Assembly: GCA_008704415.1 (NCBI GenBank)
Contig: VXIS01000004.1
Location: 310,001-374,000, forward strand
Direction: 5' to 3'
DNA from: Sphaerosporella brunnea
Taxonomy: Eukaryota; Ascomycota; Pezizomycetes; Pezizales; Pyronemataceae
Length of the DNA: 64,000 bases
Every line of letters starts with the position of its first letter. The stretch's first letter is position 1. A model generated the notes under the pieces. That model saw only the letters and a list, made by a program, of their open reading frames with translations, had not been told where the DNA came from and made no database searches. Shown here one piece after another: positions 20,772-31,285 of the stretch. Position numbers and translations under genes: made by a program.

Positions 20772-23481
20772 ATGGCAGCACAACCTCCTCAGCCATGCAT
20801 TTTCTTTCAGCAAGGCCGATGCAGGAATGGATCGCGTTGTAAATTCTCCCACCAACCGTCGACGGGACCCGGGCCGAGCTCGAGCGCGTTTTCCGAATCC
20901 TGGCGAAAACCGAAGGAATCCAGCGGCGAAGGCACAGCAGCTCTGCTGACGGCGACGAGGGCACAGGAGCCGTGGAGAATTCCGGCGCCGGCAGTCACGG
21001 CGGAAGATTTGCGCAGGCTCAAGGCGAGCACGAAATCATCGAAGGGACCTCCGAGCGGGCTTTTCGTACCGTGCAAGTTCTTTCAGAGGGGATGCTGCAG
21101 CCATGGCTCGACATGCGCTTTTGCACACATCGAGGATAACACCCAGTCGCCGTCGTCCGTAGCCACGGAGGCGAGAGTGAAAGGAAAAGGCCCGTTGATC
21201 GGCGAGACTGCGAAGCCGGTCAGCCTCTTCTACGCTTTTGTGAATGAATGATAGTGCTCACGAGGTCCGTAAGTAGGAACCCGACGTAGACCACGTAGAA
21301 ACCGTACCTCAAGAGACGGAAGTACGAATCATGGGATCAACGCTTTCCGTTACTTTCGGCCCTGGTCTAGCTATCATCGACGTGGGCTCAGCGTCGGACA
21401 CTTCGATTATCACGATTCAAAACCTGCAAATGAACACCAGCGCGGAGAAGGTCAAAGAACTTCTCTCCTCGCTTGAGCCAGATCTCCCAGAAGAGGCCAT
21501 CCGTGTAATATCTATCGAAGACGCAACCTACGCCACCGTAAAATTCCAAGACGCATCCATAGCACAGGAGGCAGTTCGACAACTTGACGGAACGTCTTAC
21601 GAGGACAACAGGTTGTCAGTAAAGCCATATCAATTCAAGGGATTAGCGAACGTATCACAATCAGCCACAAGGGTTAGTTGTACCTGGTTTGCACCATCTC
21701 GCATTGCATCCATCGGTGTCGCCACCCACTCTGCGGCGCAAAGAGCGATGCAGATTTGCCAGGGGATGCGGATCAAGGGGAGGAAGGCAGAATGCAAGCT
21801 GCAATCTTCCTACGATTACGGGTTCCACCGACCATCTCGCGGTGAGATTACCGTTGGCAACTTGACGTCTGAAACTACTGAGCAGGACCTCAGGAGAATA
21901 TTCCGTAACGCAGGCGTCAAAGTTCAGTCTGTGTACTTACACGACCCTACATACGAGCTGTCACCATCCGATGCTTTGTTCAACATCGTAAAGCTATTCG
22001 AACAACAAAAATCCGACATCGAAGGATACGACATCGTGTCACTGCCAGGCGCCCGTAAATCGAAAGCCATCATCCGATTCAGAACCGCGGTTGCGGCGCT
22101 TGATGCGGTTAGGAACTACAATGGAAAACCCCAACACTTCCTCGCCGGAAGCAAAATATTCCTTCAGCCTATATACACAGCCAACTTCAAGATCGCACCA
22201 GAGATCCAACGGGCGGTTTCGAAGGAGCTTACCAGCCTTGCTGCCGAACAACCGCAAGGCGTGCAAATCAGAGTGTTTTCCGGCGGCGGCGGTTCTCACA
22301 CTCTGGCAACGGTACGCATCACAGGGCAGGACAAGAAAGAGGTTTCCGTTGCGAAGTCGATGGTGGGGAAGATTGTGCGGGGACAGCTAGTGCAGAAAAA
22401 GACGGACGAGGGAGAACCGCTTTGGGACCCTTTCTGGGCAACTGTGGATGGTATACAAAAGATCACCGAGATTGGGCGCGACACCAAGACGTTTATCTTT
22501 TGTGACAAGAGGAAATCACAGCTCTTTCTTTTCGGGACAACGGAGAACCAGGAGAAAGCTATGGAACGCTTGCACGAAAGTATGGCATCGATCGGAGAGA
22601 AGGGACATGAGATTCCAATGGAAGGGATGGCTTGGAAGAATTTCATGCGAGGAGGACTGCGGACTTTGCAGGAAAAATATGGGGCTGATAAGGTAAAGGT
22701 CAACGTTGTCAAAAGGTGCATCATCTTTGTTGGTCCACCCAAAGAGCTGGAGGAAGCCCTGAAGTCCCTGGAAAACACCGCCGGGGAAGGGAGCCCCGGA
22801 GACGTGGCGGAGGCGTATTGCCCCATCTGTTTCGACACGGCGGAAAATCCAACCCAGTTTTCATCATGTCAACACGCCTACTGTCTGTCATGCCTCAAGG
22901 ACTACATCAAATCAACCACTGCAACCCGAAAGTTTCCGATCACTTGCGTTGGGGAGGGCACCGACAGCACAGTTTGTGGTCGCGCTCTCGATATTCCGAT
23001 CCTTGCCACAATACTCTCTCCTATCGAACACGACTCCATCATATCCTCCGCTTTCAACGACCATGTGCGCTGCCACCCCGATGAGTACTCGTACTGTCCG
23101 ACGCCAAACTGCAACACGGTGTATCGCACCTCTCCCAGCGGTGATGGGAAAGTTTTTTCGTGCGTGGACTGTTTACTCGAGATCTGTACGAGCTGCAACG
23201 TCGAAACGCACGACGGGCTGTCGTGTGCCGATTTCCGGTTATCCAAGCATTCAGACGAGAAGGCAGACAGATTGTTTGAGCAGTGGAAAATGCAAAACGG
23301 GGTCCATTCGTGCCCTGCTTGCGGTACGGATATTCAGAAGGCTTCAGGTTGCAACCATATTACTTGCGGGTCTTGCAAGGCGCACATCTGCTGGAAATGT
23401 TTGAAGGTATTTGCGGTTGCTCAGGAGGTTTATGATCACATGAATCGGGAGCACGGGGGTATTGGCATTGATTGGGTTTGA
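20772..23481 (+). CDS. RBR-type E3 ubiquitin ligase with two CCCH fingers and RRM-like domains
   Basis: Start 20772 has a good context (GCCATGG) and sits just before the first zinc finger. Two exons are proposed, 20772-21218 and 21277-23481 (58-base intron, donor GTCAGC, acceptor AAGTAG), giving 883 residues; the donor is non-optimal and the exact junction is uncertain. CCCH fingers lie at residues 9-27 and 101-119. After the intron come VTFGPG and two RRM-like units (IITIQNLQ; RGEITVGNL). The RBR module follows: RING1 about 664-716 (CPICFDTAE), IBR about 745-800, and RING2 from 828 (CPACGTDIQKASGCNH), with Cys841 at the position of the catalytic cysteine in HHARI-type ligases. RBR ligases pass ubiquitin through this cysteine. 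The CCCH and RRM-like parts suggest RNA or nucleoprotein binding. Substrates are unknown. The resemblance in domain order to the C-terminal part of plant DEAH11/12 proteins is from memory. Confidence 0.85.
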
Positions 23482-24229
23482 TTCTGCTCGGGGCCTGTGA
23501 CGAGAGTGGAGCCGAGGGGCGCATTGAGCTCCGGCTTTCTTTCTTTCTTTCTTTGCATTTATCGTGCGGGCGAGCCACTTTATTGCCGCTTTGATTATTC
23601 AGACATGCTGGGCTGCTGGCTACTTGAGTAGATATCGCTATCTATGTTCCGCCCTCTCTTCTTTTCTACATGCAGCTTTTTTCCGCCGCAGAGAGCTTCA
23701 CCATGCAAAGTACTCGGGTAGGAAAAATAACATATAAAAAATTGCTGATCAGAGAAAAGGTTTGGGTGGAAAAGAGTAGAAGAAGATAAGTCACTGCGAT
23801 GTGTCTGGTTGCTGACCGGAAACGAAGGGGCGTCGTTCATTATCTTTGATGCAGCAGACTCTGAACCCCCCCCCCCACACTTTTCGCTTGTGCGAAGTCA
23901 ATTGCTCCATTGAGAGCTCGGGGGCCAGCTGCTTCCGGCGAAGAGGGAGGACCATCAGGCTCTTGCAAAAAAAAAAAAAAAAAAAAAAGTATAGAATCGA
24001 TGCCAGTGCTAAGTGGGCTTCCTCCATGGCTCAATATAGTTTTCTAACTATGTGGAAGCGATTACAGAGTTACATCGGTTTCGGGCTCGCTGCTGCTTCG
24101 AGCTTTTGCTCGCGCCTGCCTTGGTTTGCTTGGAGCCCGCCCTGGCTGAACGGTCGGGCTGTTCCCTCACTCATTGCGATCAGGCCTAGGGCTGCTGAGT
24201 GGGAGCAACGCAGTGCTTGGGTCGGTCTC
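23482..24229. other. Intergenic with homopolymer runs
   Basis: A (CTTT)n tract at about 23535-23555, a C-run near 23866 and a run of about 22 A at 23967-23988. The A-run could mark the 3' end of an old retroposed copy on the plus strand, but no body was recognised upstream of it. Confidence 0.4.
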
Positions 24230-24720
24230 CTTCCTCCGAGACAACACCATCACCACCCTCTCCATCTTTGCTTTACAGCACGACGTTGTTTTTGTTCTGT
24301 TTGGACTCGAGCCCTCTTTTTTTTATTCTATTTACTCTATTTAATAGCAGCACTAAGTTTCCCGTCTGCAAGACTGCGTTCCGTGCTTTGACCCCTACGC
24401 TTTTTTTAGTGGCCTCGTTGGCAAGCTCTTGCTTGAAAGCTACTTTGGGACCTTCTGCTTACATGCTTTATGGCAGGGCCGTTCATCAAAAGGACCGGCG
24501 CTACACCCACGACCGCCTCAGCTCTTCCACGTCCTCCGCTGCGTTCACGGTGCTAGTGGCCTCGGCGAGCTCTTATGTCTTCACGACTTCGGACACCTTC
24601 ATGGCCTGTGCGGCCTCTACAAATTTCGCTGCCTCTGCGAGTTCGACAGATTCGGTTACCTTCACGGGTTTCATGTCCCCTGGTCTCCGCTGGTGGTTTG
24701 ACAGGCATAATACCTAACGA
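24230..24720 (+). mobile_element. Possible LINE 5' region fragment
   Basis: The segment 24240-24430 resembles 26745-26890: a pyrimidine-rich stretch, CTCTATTT, ACTCGAGCC, then ACGCTTTTTTTAGTGGCCT. The repeated leader suggests a shared 5' untranslated region of a LINE. Coding remnants after it are too degraded to assign. Low confidence. Confidence 0.35.
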
Positions 24721-24737
24721 GGAGCGAATGGTGGACA

Positions 24738-25092
24738 TGTTCTATCCTGCCGAGCAAACTGTACCCGGCCGGCCAGCCGAGCAAACAAATATTGATATCC
24801 AACAATAACTCCAATGTCCTGTAATAGAGAATCGTAAAAATCTGTGAAATTTTGGGGCCGTCATCCACAACTTCGAGATTTGGTCCCCTGCAACCACGGT
24901 GACGGGGTTATTAATGGCCTCCGATTTTTGTAAAACTTTGGGGACAAATCCGAGAGGAGTACCTATGGTAGATTCAACACTTTGAGCCATCAGATACGTG
25001 GTTGTGTTGTGTTTTTGTGGTGTTTTGGTCGATCGTTTGCTCGAACGGCCGGCCAGTTGGCCGCCAGAATGTTTGCTCGACAGGATAGAACA
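24738..25092. mobile_element. 355-base MITE-like element with TGTTCTATCCTG termini
   Basis: Ends are inverted repeats of about 22 bases (TGTTCTATCCTGCCGAGC.. at the left; the reverse complement, with one C/T change, at the right), with further inverted GGCCGGCCAG segments inside. Flanked by GACA on both sides (24734-24737 and 25093-25096), a possible 4-base TSD. No ORF. Confidence 0.65.
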
Positions 25093-25543
25093 GACACCAT
25101 GGAAGCGGCTCTCAATACAGACGGTTTTGAGGTGTTGCGTGATCTGGAAGCATTTGAGTATCCACATCATGGGGTTTTTCAAATGGCACCTCGACGAACT
25201 TAAGGCGTTCAACTATCAATATGCAGAAAATTCAACGCAGTTGGTCGAGCACCACTTCCTGCAATACGGTGCGAGGAAGCGTTCTGCCGCCGCCTACGCA
25301 GCCGGAATGGTGCAGGTCTCTCGACACTTCGGCGTGGAGGGCATTTTACTCAGCCGACCCAGTTTATACTGGTTCCGATTATTTCTGTCGAGCCTTGTCG
25401 AGGGCCCCTCCACGGAGCCTATCCCAACAGGACTTCTGAGCTTGACATTGGAGATTGATCGGTATGTGTTCTTCATCCACTTCATTAAACAGAATAGCAC
25501 AGCTAATGTTTTCAGCGCGAGACACCGTTAGCTATATTGGCTT

Positions 25544-25946
25544 CAGTGTTCCCAGTAGCCAGCCGAAACAGCCGGGCGGGCTTGGCCGGCTGCGTTAAGC
25601 AGCCAGCCCGGCCAGGGCTTTGAGTGATCTCCGGTGAAGACCGGCCACTGCGAGTGGCGGGATTCAATCGGCGCCGATAAACTTATCAGGATCTGTAATG
25701 TTACAGTAAACTCCTATCTAGCGATTTCCTCCTAGTCGTCATTTCCCACGGCGAACATCTTTATGTACTTTTTCAGTTCGTAGCAGTAGTTGATATCATG
25801 GTGGTCGTATTTGCCGTCATTGTGGTCTCCGTCGCGGGCCGCAGCCCAAACAGCCAGCCCACGATTTTCGCAGCCTAGACAGCTAGCCGGGCTTTTTGAT
25901 CAGCCCACATCCGCCCAGCGAAGTTGGCCGGGCTGGCTGGCTGTTG
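25544..25946. mobile_element. hAT-type MITE copy, right terminus lost
   Basis: Reverse-orientation copy of the element at 55771-56195. It starts CAGTGTTCCCAGTAGCC and shares the interior (CCGGTGAAGACCGGCCAC.., GATAAACTTATCAGGATCTG). The right end stops at GGCTGGCTGTTG, lacking the last nine bases of the terminus. Flanking octamers are ATTGGCTT (25536-25543) and ATTGGCTA (25947-25954), 7 of 8 identical, so the original target duplication survives. Confidence 0.85.
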
Positions 25947-26444
25947 ATTGGCTAAAGGCTTGGCGGTGAGATATGTTCCACAAAACCTCACTCGCCAAAC
26001 CGACATCAAAAGTGTGGCACCACAGTCACTACCCCCCGCATACAGTAGAAATTCCTGCATACGTGAAGATTCGTCCTTCGCATCCCCTCCCTGGCTCCTC
26101 GGGAAGTGGCAGATTGGCGTAAGTCACACGGCTGGTGGGCCCGAGGATCGATGTTGAGGCCATGCATAGTCCATCCAACAATTTATTGACGCTTTGGGTG
26201 GACGCCATGCGGGGAAGCTGAAGCTGAAGCAGCTTCCAAAAAAAAAAAACATCGAGACTCCTGACATCAACAGCTCAGGCTTCATGATCCCCATGTTGAC
26301 GTTTTTCGGCTTCCGGCGTGGGAAGGGCTATTGAAAGGGATAATATGGGTCGGAAGGCTTTAAGATGTCCACCGAGTGATACATGAGACCCCACCCAGAG
26401 TGATATTATACGCGATGAAATTACCCTGCGTGAGACGAACTCAC

Positions 26445-26563
26445 AGCTACGGTCTTAGAACACTGAAAACACGGCTTCCCGTCCGCTCAGCCCTAGTTAA
26501 GCAGTGTATCGCGAGGTCAGTACTATGGTGGGTGACCACATGGGAATCCCTCGTACTGTAGTT
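26445..26563 (+). rRNA. 5S ribosomal RNA gene
   Basis: About 119 bases with the conserved 5S blocks: GGCTTCCCGTCCGCTCAGCC, TTAAGC, GGGTGGGTGACCAC, GGGAATCCC. Terminal helix: CTACGGT (26447-26453) pairs with ACTGTAG (26555-26561). Transcription by RNA polymerase III from the internal control region is expected, and a T-run begins at about 26576, giving the terminator. An isolated copy, as in ascomycetes with dispersed 5S genes. Confidence 0.95.
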
Positions 26564-26739
26564 CCCTTTGAGGCGTTTTTTTTTTCTGTGACACAGCTTT
26601 TCTCCCTCTAACTATCTCTCTATGGCTTCTCACGCTTCGTTACTGCTGCAGATGTCAACAGGCAGAAGACTACATGCATGCGTTCAATGTTGGCGCGATA
26701 AGTTCTATCTACCGTTAAAAGTGGGCGTTGTGCATATCG

Positions 26740-27735
26740 ATTCACCCTCTCTCCAATTTTACATTACCGTAGCTTTTCTGTACGACTCTTTTTTTTTTGC
26801 TCTATTTGCACTCGAGCCTTCTTCCACTTTTTTCTATTCTGTTCGTCCACGTACGCTTTTCTAGTGGCCTGAGCATCGCTTTTATTGGGGATACACCTCG
26901 GCATTGGAGGCAGGCCTTCTTCCTGCTTGGGACCTGGCGGGCCTGTTTGCTTATGCCTAGAGCTATCTATCCGGTTTCTTCTGGGAGCGGAAATACTTCG
27001 TTTCGGCGGCTCACATCAAGCCTGCGCGAGCGGCGTTACATCACGGGTGGTTTACAGGGGCAGAATCTCCAGCCTCCTCCGCTGGTCGATAGTCTAGTCA
27101 GGCTGCATGCGGATAATCAGCCTGATTGAACACGCATAACTGGCGGCCGGTCAGGTACCGGCTTCGTCGTCGAGCCACGGTGCTCACGTTGTGCAGGTAA
27201 CTCGAGGATCCAGCAGATCAAAGCTATATCCTTGGCCCGCGTTTGAACTCGAGTTGATGGCGCGACGGTTTGGAGAGTGATGGACGCGGAACAAGGTTCC
27301 ATGACACAAGCACAAGAAGGCTCTGGGCGGCCCGCTTCTTTCGACTCAGTCTGGGAAAGGCCCCCAACAGGTCCATACCTCTTCTAATTCTGTAAGAGGT
27401 GGAAGAGCGAACAGATGGTCCGATGGAAGGCGGTTAAGGACGCTCGCCACAAAAGAAGGGAGGCACCATCGCTCTGCTGGCAGATGACAGGTGTGCGGAG
27501 GCTGTGATGAGCTTCCTGAGCACTACCAAGGTTGGAGCGTGCCCCAATAAAGGCCTTATGATAACAGTCAAGAATCGCCTTAGTACAATCTTATCTAGGA
27601 TGATTTCCTTGATATTGTCTTTCCTTAGAAGGGCCGCAGGCCCCAGTAGTAGGCCCAGCCTAAGGGGTAGCATAGTGTCTTCTCTCACTATATGTCATGA
27701 CCGCAAGCGGTCGAATACAAGATGATTAAAACAAA
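26740..27735 (+). mobile_element. LINE remnants: possible 5' leader and certain 3' end
   Basis: 27300-27735 is a 5'-truncated LINE 3' end: frames read RFFRLSLGKAP, WKAVKDARHKRRE, and LLADDRCAEAVMSFLSTTK, matching the ORF2 C-terminus at 40.4 kb. The 3' untranslated signature TGACCGCAAGCGGTCGAATAC and GATGATTAAAAC ends at 27735. 26740-26890 resembles the pyrimidine-rich leader at 24240. Whether the two parts are one internally deleted copy is not clear. Confidence 0.65.
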
Positions 27736-28394
27736 AACCTCGTTCTAAGCGGCATTCACAGCCGCTCCTTGATGTTACACAAGCTACAAACACTACGAAG
27801 AGGCCTTGATGAAACCAAACTTGATGTTTGGCCAGGCGCAGCAAGGAAAGAGTAATGCAGACAGTGGAAATTAAATCCGCACACGGTGAATATAAAGAAT
27901 GCATACCAAGGTAGCAAAGTATGTACTCAGCTAACAGGTACCTAGATACTAGAGAAAAAAAATTCTGGGTTGCGGCAGATTCTGCGTTGCACGTTGACAG
28001 TGGACAGGCTCGCGCGTTTGCTCGTTGTGCAAGCAGATGTCCGCTGCTGCCCATCAAAAGCACTTCGGCGGTAAGTATGTGCCTAGTAAATGCACTACTC
28101 TTGCTCTAGACGGCCAGTTAGATTGGACAGCTGCTGTTGCGTGAGGACAAAGCATTAATCCACTGCGCGTGCAACCAACAGTGACTCGAGCGGGTAACCC
28201 CGCTGGGTGCGAGCGTGAGTCTCAGACCTTTAAATTTACTGGGACTTGACAGCTTCGGTATCGTGATCGATCAACTTTCAGCTACACCAAACAACATAAA
28301 TCCAAGGCACCATGATGAGCCGTATCTTCAGAGTAAATTTAGCCCCCAAATATCGATCCTCGCCTTTCAGCTCGAGACCAACTGTACGTCTGGT
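27736..28394. other. Intergenic, no gene seen
   Basis: Between the LINE 3' end and the orphan gene at 28395. Likely contains that gene's promoter. No repeat or ORF recognised. Confidence 0.45.
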
Positions 28395-29397
28395 ATGTCA
28401 AACCAGCAGGTGCGGAGGGGCTGTATGCAAACAAGCTCTAATATAGCCCAGCGCCAAACTGTACCATATGATCCTTGGCTCGAATACATCTCCAAACTTG
28501 AGCCGCTTGAAGCCGGCCATGGTACAGGGAGTCTTCTACAGACTGGCAAACAAGCCATGAAGTGGGCACGTCTCGTCTGGAAGAGAAGGACAGCGCGGCT
28601 GACAGTTCCAAAGCTCTACCTCCGACGCCAGCGGTGGGCATCTAGTGGCCCAGAGCAAGTCAGGAACCAGGTTTCCTTCGATTTCTCGCCCTATCAACAC
28701 GGTCGAAAACGCTTTGTCTAAAAAGGTCATAAGCTCCAACCTCACCGGGGCGGCAGCCAAGCTGGACCGCAAAGACCAGTTTCAGGAAGCCTTGATTCAG
28801 CACGCAAGGAAGATCCTTTGTGTCGACGAAACGTGCGTATGCACCAAAATCAACCGCACCGGCCTCACGTTGGGAAAGAAGTGGTTTCCGTGGGTCTACA
28901 AGATGGAGGCGAAGACCCTCCCTTGGATGATACCCTTTCGTGAATGGTCGCCGGAGCAACAGAATGCCGCCCTCGATTGCATGGAATGGAACGTGATTGG
29001 CCTTGAAATCGTGAGTGTCGGTCAGAAAAAAATGTAAAAAAAAAAATCATCTCCTGACAAAACTTAGGATGGTGTTAAAGTCTTCGGCTACGACAATCCC
29101 TTTGAATATATTCCTCAGCGTCTCCAAGCTCTGGACGAAGTCAATAAAGCAAACTTGGACCGTGCGAAGCAGAGCGTCGACCACTGCGGCCTCGTCGCCG
29201 CTGAACTGAAAGAACTGAAGGGCCATGCACGTGTAATGCGCCAGCAGTACATTGAAGCCGCAGATGAGAGAGATAAAGCTGTGGAACAGAACTTGCGTTT
29301 GAGAAAACAGTTGAAAGATAGGGGAATCGAACCCGAAGACAGCGTGGATAAGGACTCCGAGCTCAAGGAGAAGGGCTGCGTGGACAGACACAAGTGA
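28395..29397 (+). CDS. Unknown protein with C-terminal coiled coil
   Basis: Three exons proposed: 28395-28670, 28726-29010 and 29068-29397, all in phase 0. Introns are 55 bases (GTTTCC..AAAAAG) and 57 bases (GTGAGT..CTTAG with CTGAC branch). The product is 296 residues. I recognise no family. The N-terminal part is basic with an aromatic-rich patch (VPYDPWLEYIS). The middle holds CVDETCVCTKINRTG and a Trp/Pro-rich segment (WFPWVYK, WMIPFREWSPEQQNAALDCM). The last 80 residues are charged and heptad-like (AADERDKAVEQNLRLRKQLK), so a coiled coil is likely. The second intron is strongly supported by splice signals, the first less so. Probably a lineage-specific gene. Confidence 0.5.
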
Positions 29398-29811
29398 ACT
29401 TCCGGCATTCACATGGCCAGCATCACTGCGTGCACTATCTAGATGGGCATTATTCACGTTGTGTTATAAGTTTCTTTGGCAGTAGACGGCCACATCTTAA
29501 CAAGGCTAGCTATTATAAAACGCAAGAGTACTAGAGGCACGCGACGTTCCCGTAAAATAGCATCTGCAGTGACCTGCTAAGTAGGGTAGTGCCTTAGAAC
29601 ACACGGAGAGCCATCACTCGTCTTGCAAAACGCCTAACGTGAGAAAAGAGAACAGCATACCTAGGTTATTCATGGTTTGTCATCCAGTTGCCCTTTTATA
29701 ATCAACGACACACTAGTTGAGGTCTTCTCTGTCGTACCATTTCTTGCCGGTGTTCTCAACTGAATCTCCCAAATCCGGCGTGATGGGTAGTCGGGCAGAG
29801 TGTATGAAACC
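29398..29811. other. Intergenic, convergent 3' regions
   Basis: Spacer between the 3' ends of the plus-strand gene at 28395 and the minus-strand glycoprotein gene. Nothing recognised. Confidence 0.5.
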
Positions 29812-31032
29812 CTACACGCAGCCGTTTCCCGTTGTGACGACCGTTCGAAAGGATTGGATCGCTTGGATTTGAGGAGTTTCGGGGGTCTGAATACGCTTTC
29901 TCAGTACTTGCCTTATGTGTGGTGGGGAAGGGAAGGCGACGAGTTGCAGTTGGGTTTGGGAAGAGCCTGGAAGCGAGACCATGGGTGCAGCCGCTGTCGT
30001 GGGAGAGGACTCGAGCTGCGTGGTAGTGGTCGAACTAGGGGTGCTTTGAGAAGAAATCGGCATCTGAGAGGATATAATTGAGCTCGCACTGGAGGATGAG
30101 GATATCTGGGAGGATAACGCTGAGCTTAAACTGGAAGAAAAAGGTATTTGTGAGGACAAAGCTGGGCTGGCGCTTGTGAAAAAGGTAGGCATAGAAGTCT
30201 CCGTGGAGGAGGTGGTGAACGTCGTGTTTGCGGATGGACTGGGGGTCAAACCGGGGACCTGAGAGGAGAAGCTCGAACTGCTGGTTTCAGATGAAGTAGA
30301 TGATGCCGGAACGGCAGGCGGGTCGGGGTAGTCAGAAGACTTGAAGGCAAAGTCATCCGGAATATCGGCATTGTCAGCTGGCACTGTAATTTCGGGTCCA
30401 GGTGCCAGGCTACATGTTGCTCATCCGTTTGTACAAGTGGACGAGGAAGGTGATGAACTTGACTCGGTCGACGTTGACGCAGCAGACTGTGCTTCATTGG
30501 GCTTCCCGTCTGCCCCAATGACAAGCGCAGCATTTCCCGGTGGAGGCGGGATTGTTCCAGGGTTGGGAACAGCAGCCTGAGGGATCAGTAAGATTCCCAG
30601 CCTAGGTCCTGCAAACCAAATTGGAAGGATTGTGCCATGGTGATCGACTTCGGTAGTGGTAGCGGAGTTTGTCGTCGATCCGGGGATGGATGTGGTGGTA
30701 GTGCTAAACGTTACGCTGGGAAACCCTGAGCCCTGGAGACGGACTACTCGTGGTGCCGTTGCTGAACCAGGGCGTTGAGGGAGGGAGTGATGTGTTGGAG
30801 CTACGGCGGTGCCGGTGCCGAAGCTTGAGCTCGTGGAGTTGGGTGGTGTTGAAAAGAAAGTCGAGCTCGTGGATACGCTTCTTGTGCCCGGGGCCCATGT
30901 CATAGACCGGATTGTTGTCGAGTTTGTCCCATCTGAGATAATCGTGGCGTTTGGGAATGAGGCGGCTTGGGCAGGAGCAACAACACCGGCCACAAGGGCG
31001 AGGCCCTCCAAAAGACTTAGGCGCCTCAACAT
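29812..31032 (-). pseudogene. Ser/Thr-rich secreted glycoprotein gene interrupted by an in-frame TGA
   Basis: From ATG at 31032 one frame of 407 codons runs to TAG, broken only by TGA at codon 204 (30423-30421). Residues 1-23 are a signal peptide (MLRRLSLLEGLALVAGVVAP..). A Ser/Thr-rich region with N-glycosylation sites follows, then HHGTILPIWFAGPRLG, a PGTIPPPPG turn and IGADGKPNEAQSA, the pattern of fungal GPI or secreted glycoproteins with the IGPDGxPT motif. The part after the stop continues in the same style (PEITVPADNADIPDDF, YPDPPAVPASSTSSE, long Ser runs), so the stop is recent or is read through. TGA could come from CGA by a C-to-T change at CpG. No intron of normal size can remove it. 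The normal C-terminus may also be shortened. Confidence 0.65.
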
Positions 31033-31272
31033 GTTGCAACCCTGGAAAACCCGAGAAATAACAACTAGTTTATGGAGTGGAGAGCAAGGTCGATGAGCGG
31101 AGAAAACTGAAGCGCGGACCCATAGTTTATAAAGGATGCAACTACTAGTCCGTTGTAAGTTAATCATGATACGTTCATGACCAATAATCGCGGTTTCACG
31201 TAAAAGAAACACAACTGGGGATAGTCCAAGGGCTGAGAGTGGTAAACAGGAGACTGGGACAGACGCCGACCT

Positions 31273-31285
31273 TCGGTTAGACGCT
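31273..31285. repeat. Target-site duplication, left copy, of the LINE
   Basis: TCGGTTAGACGCT, identical to 40917-40929. It marks the left edge of the retroposed LINE, in the upstream region of the glycoprotein gene. Confidence 0.9.

Noticed and set aside
24199..24717. 172-codon Ser/Ala/Thr-rich plus-strand frame as a secreted protein
   Set aside because: Begins in pyrimidine-rich sequence shared with another repeat copy, and an equally good frame lies on the other strand; more likely LINE leader debris.
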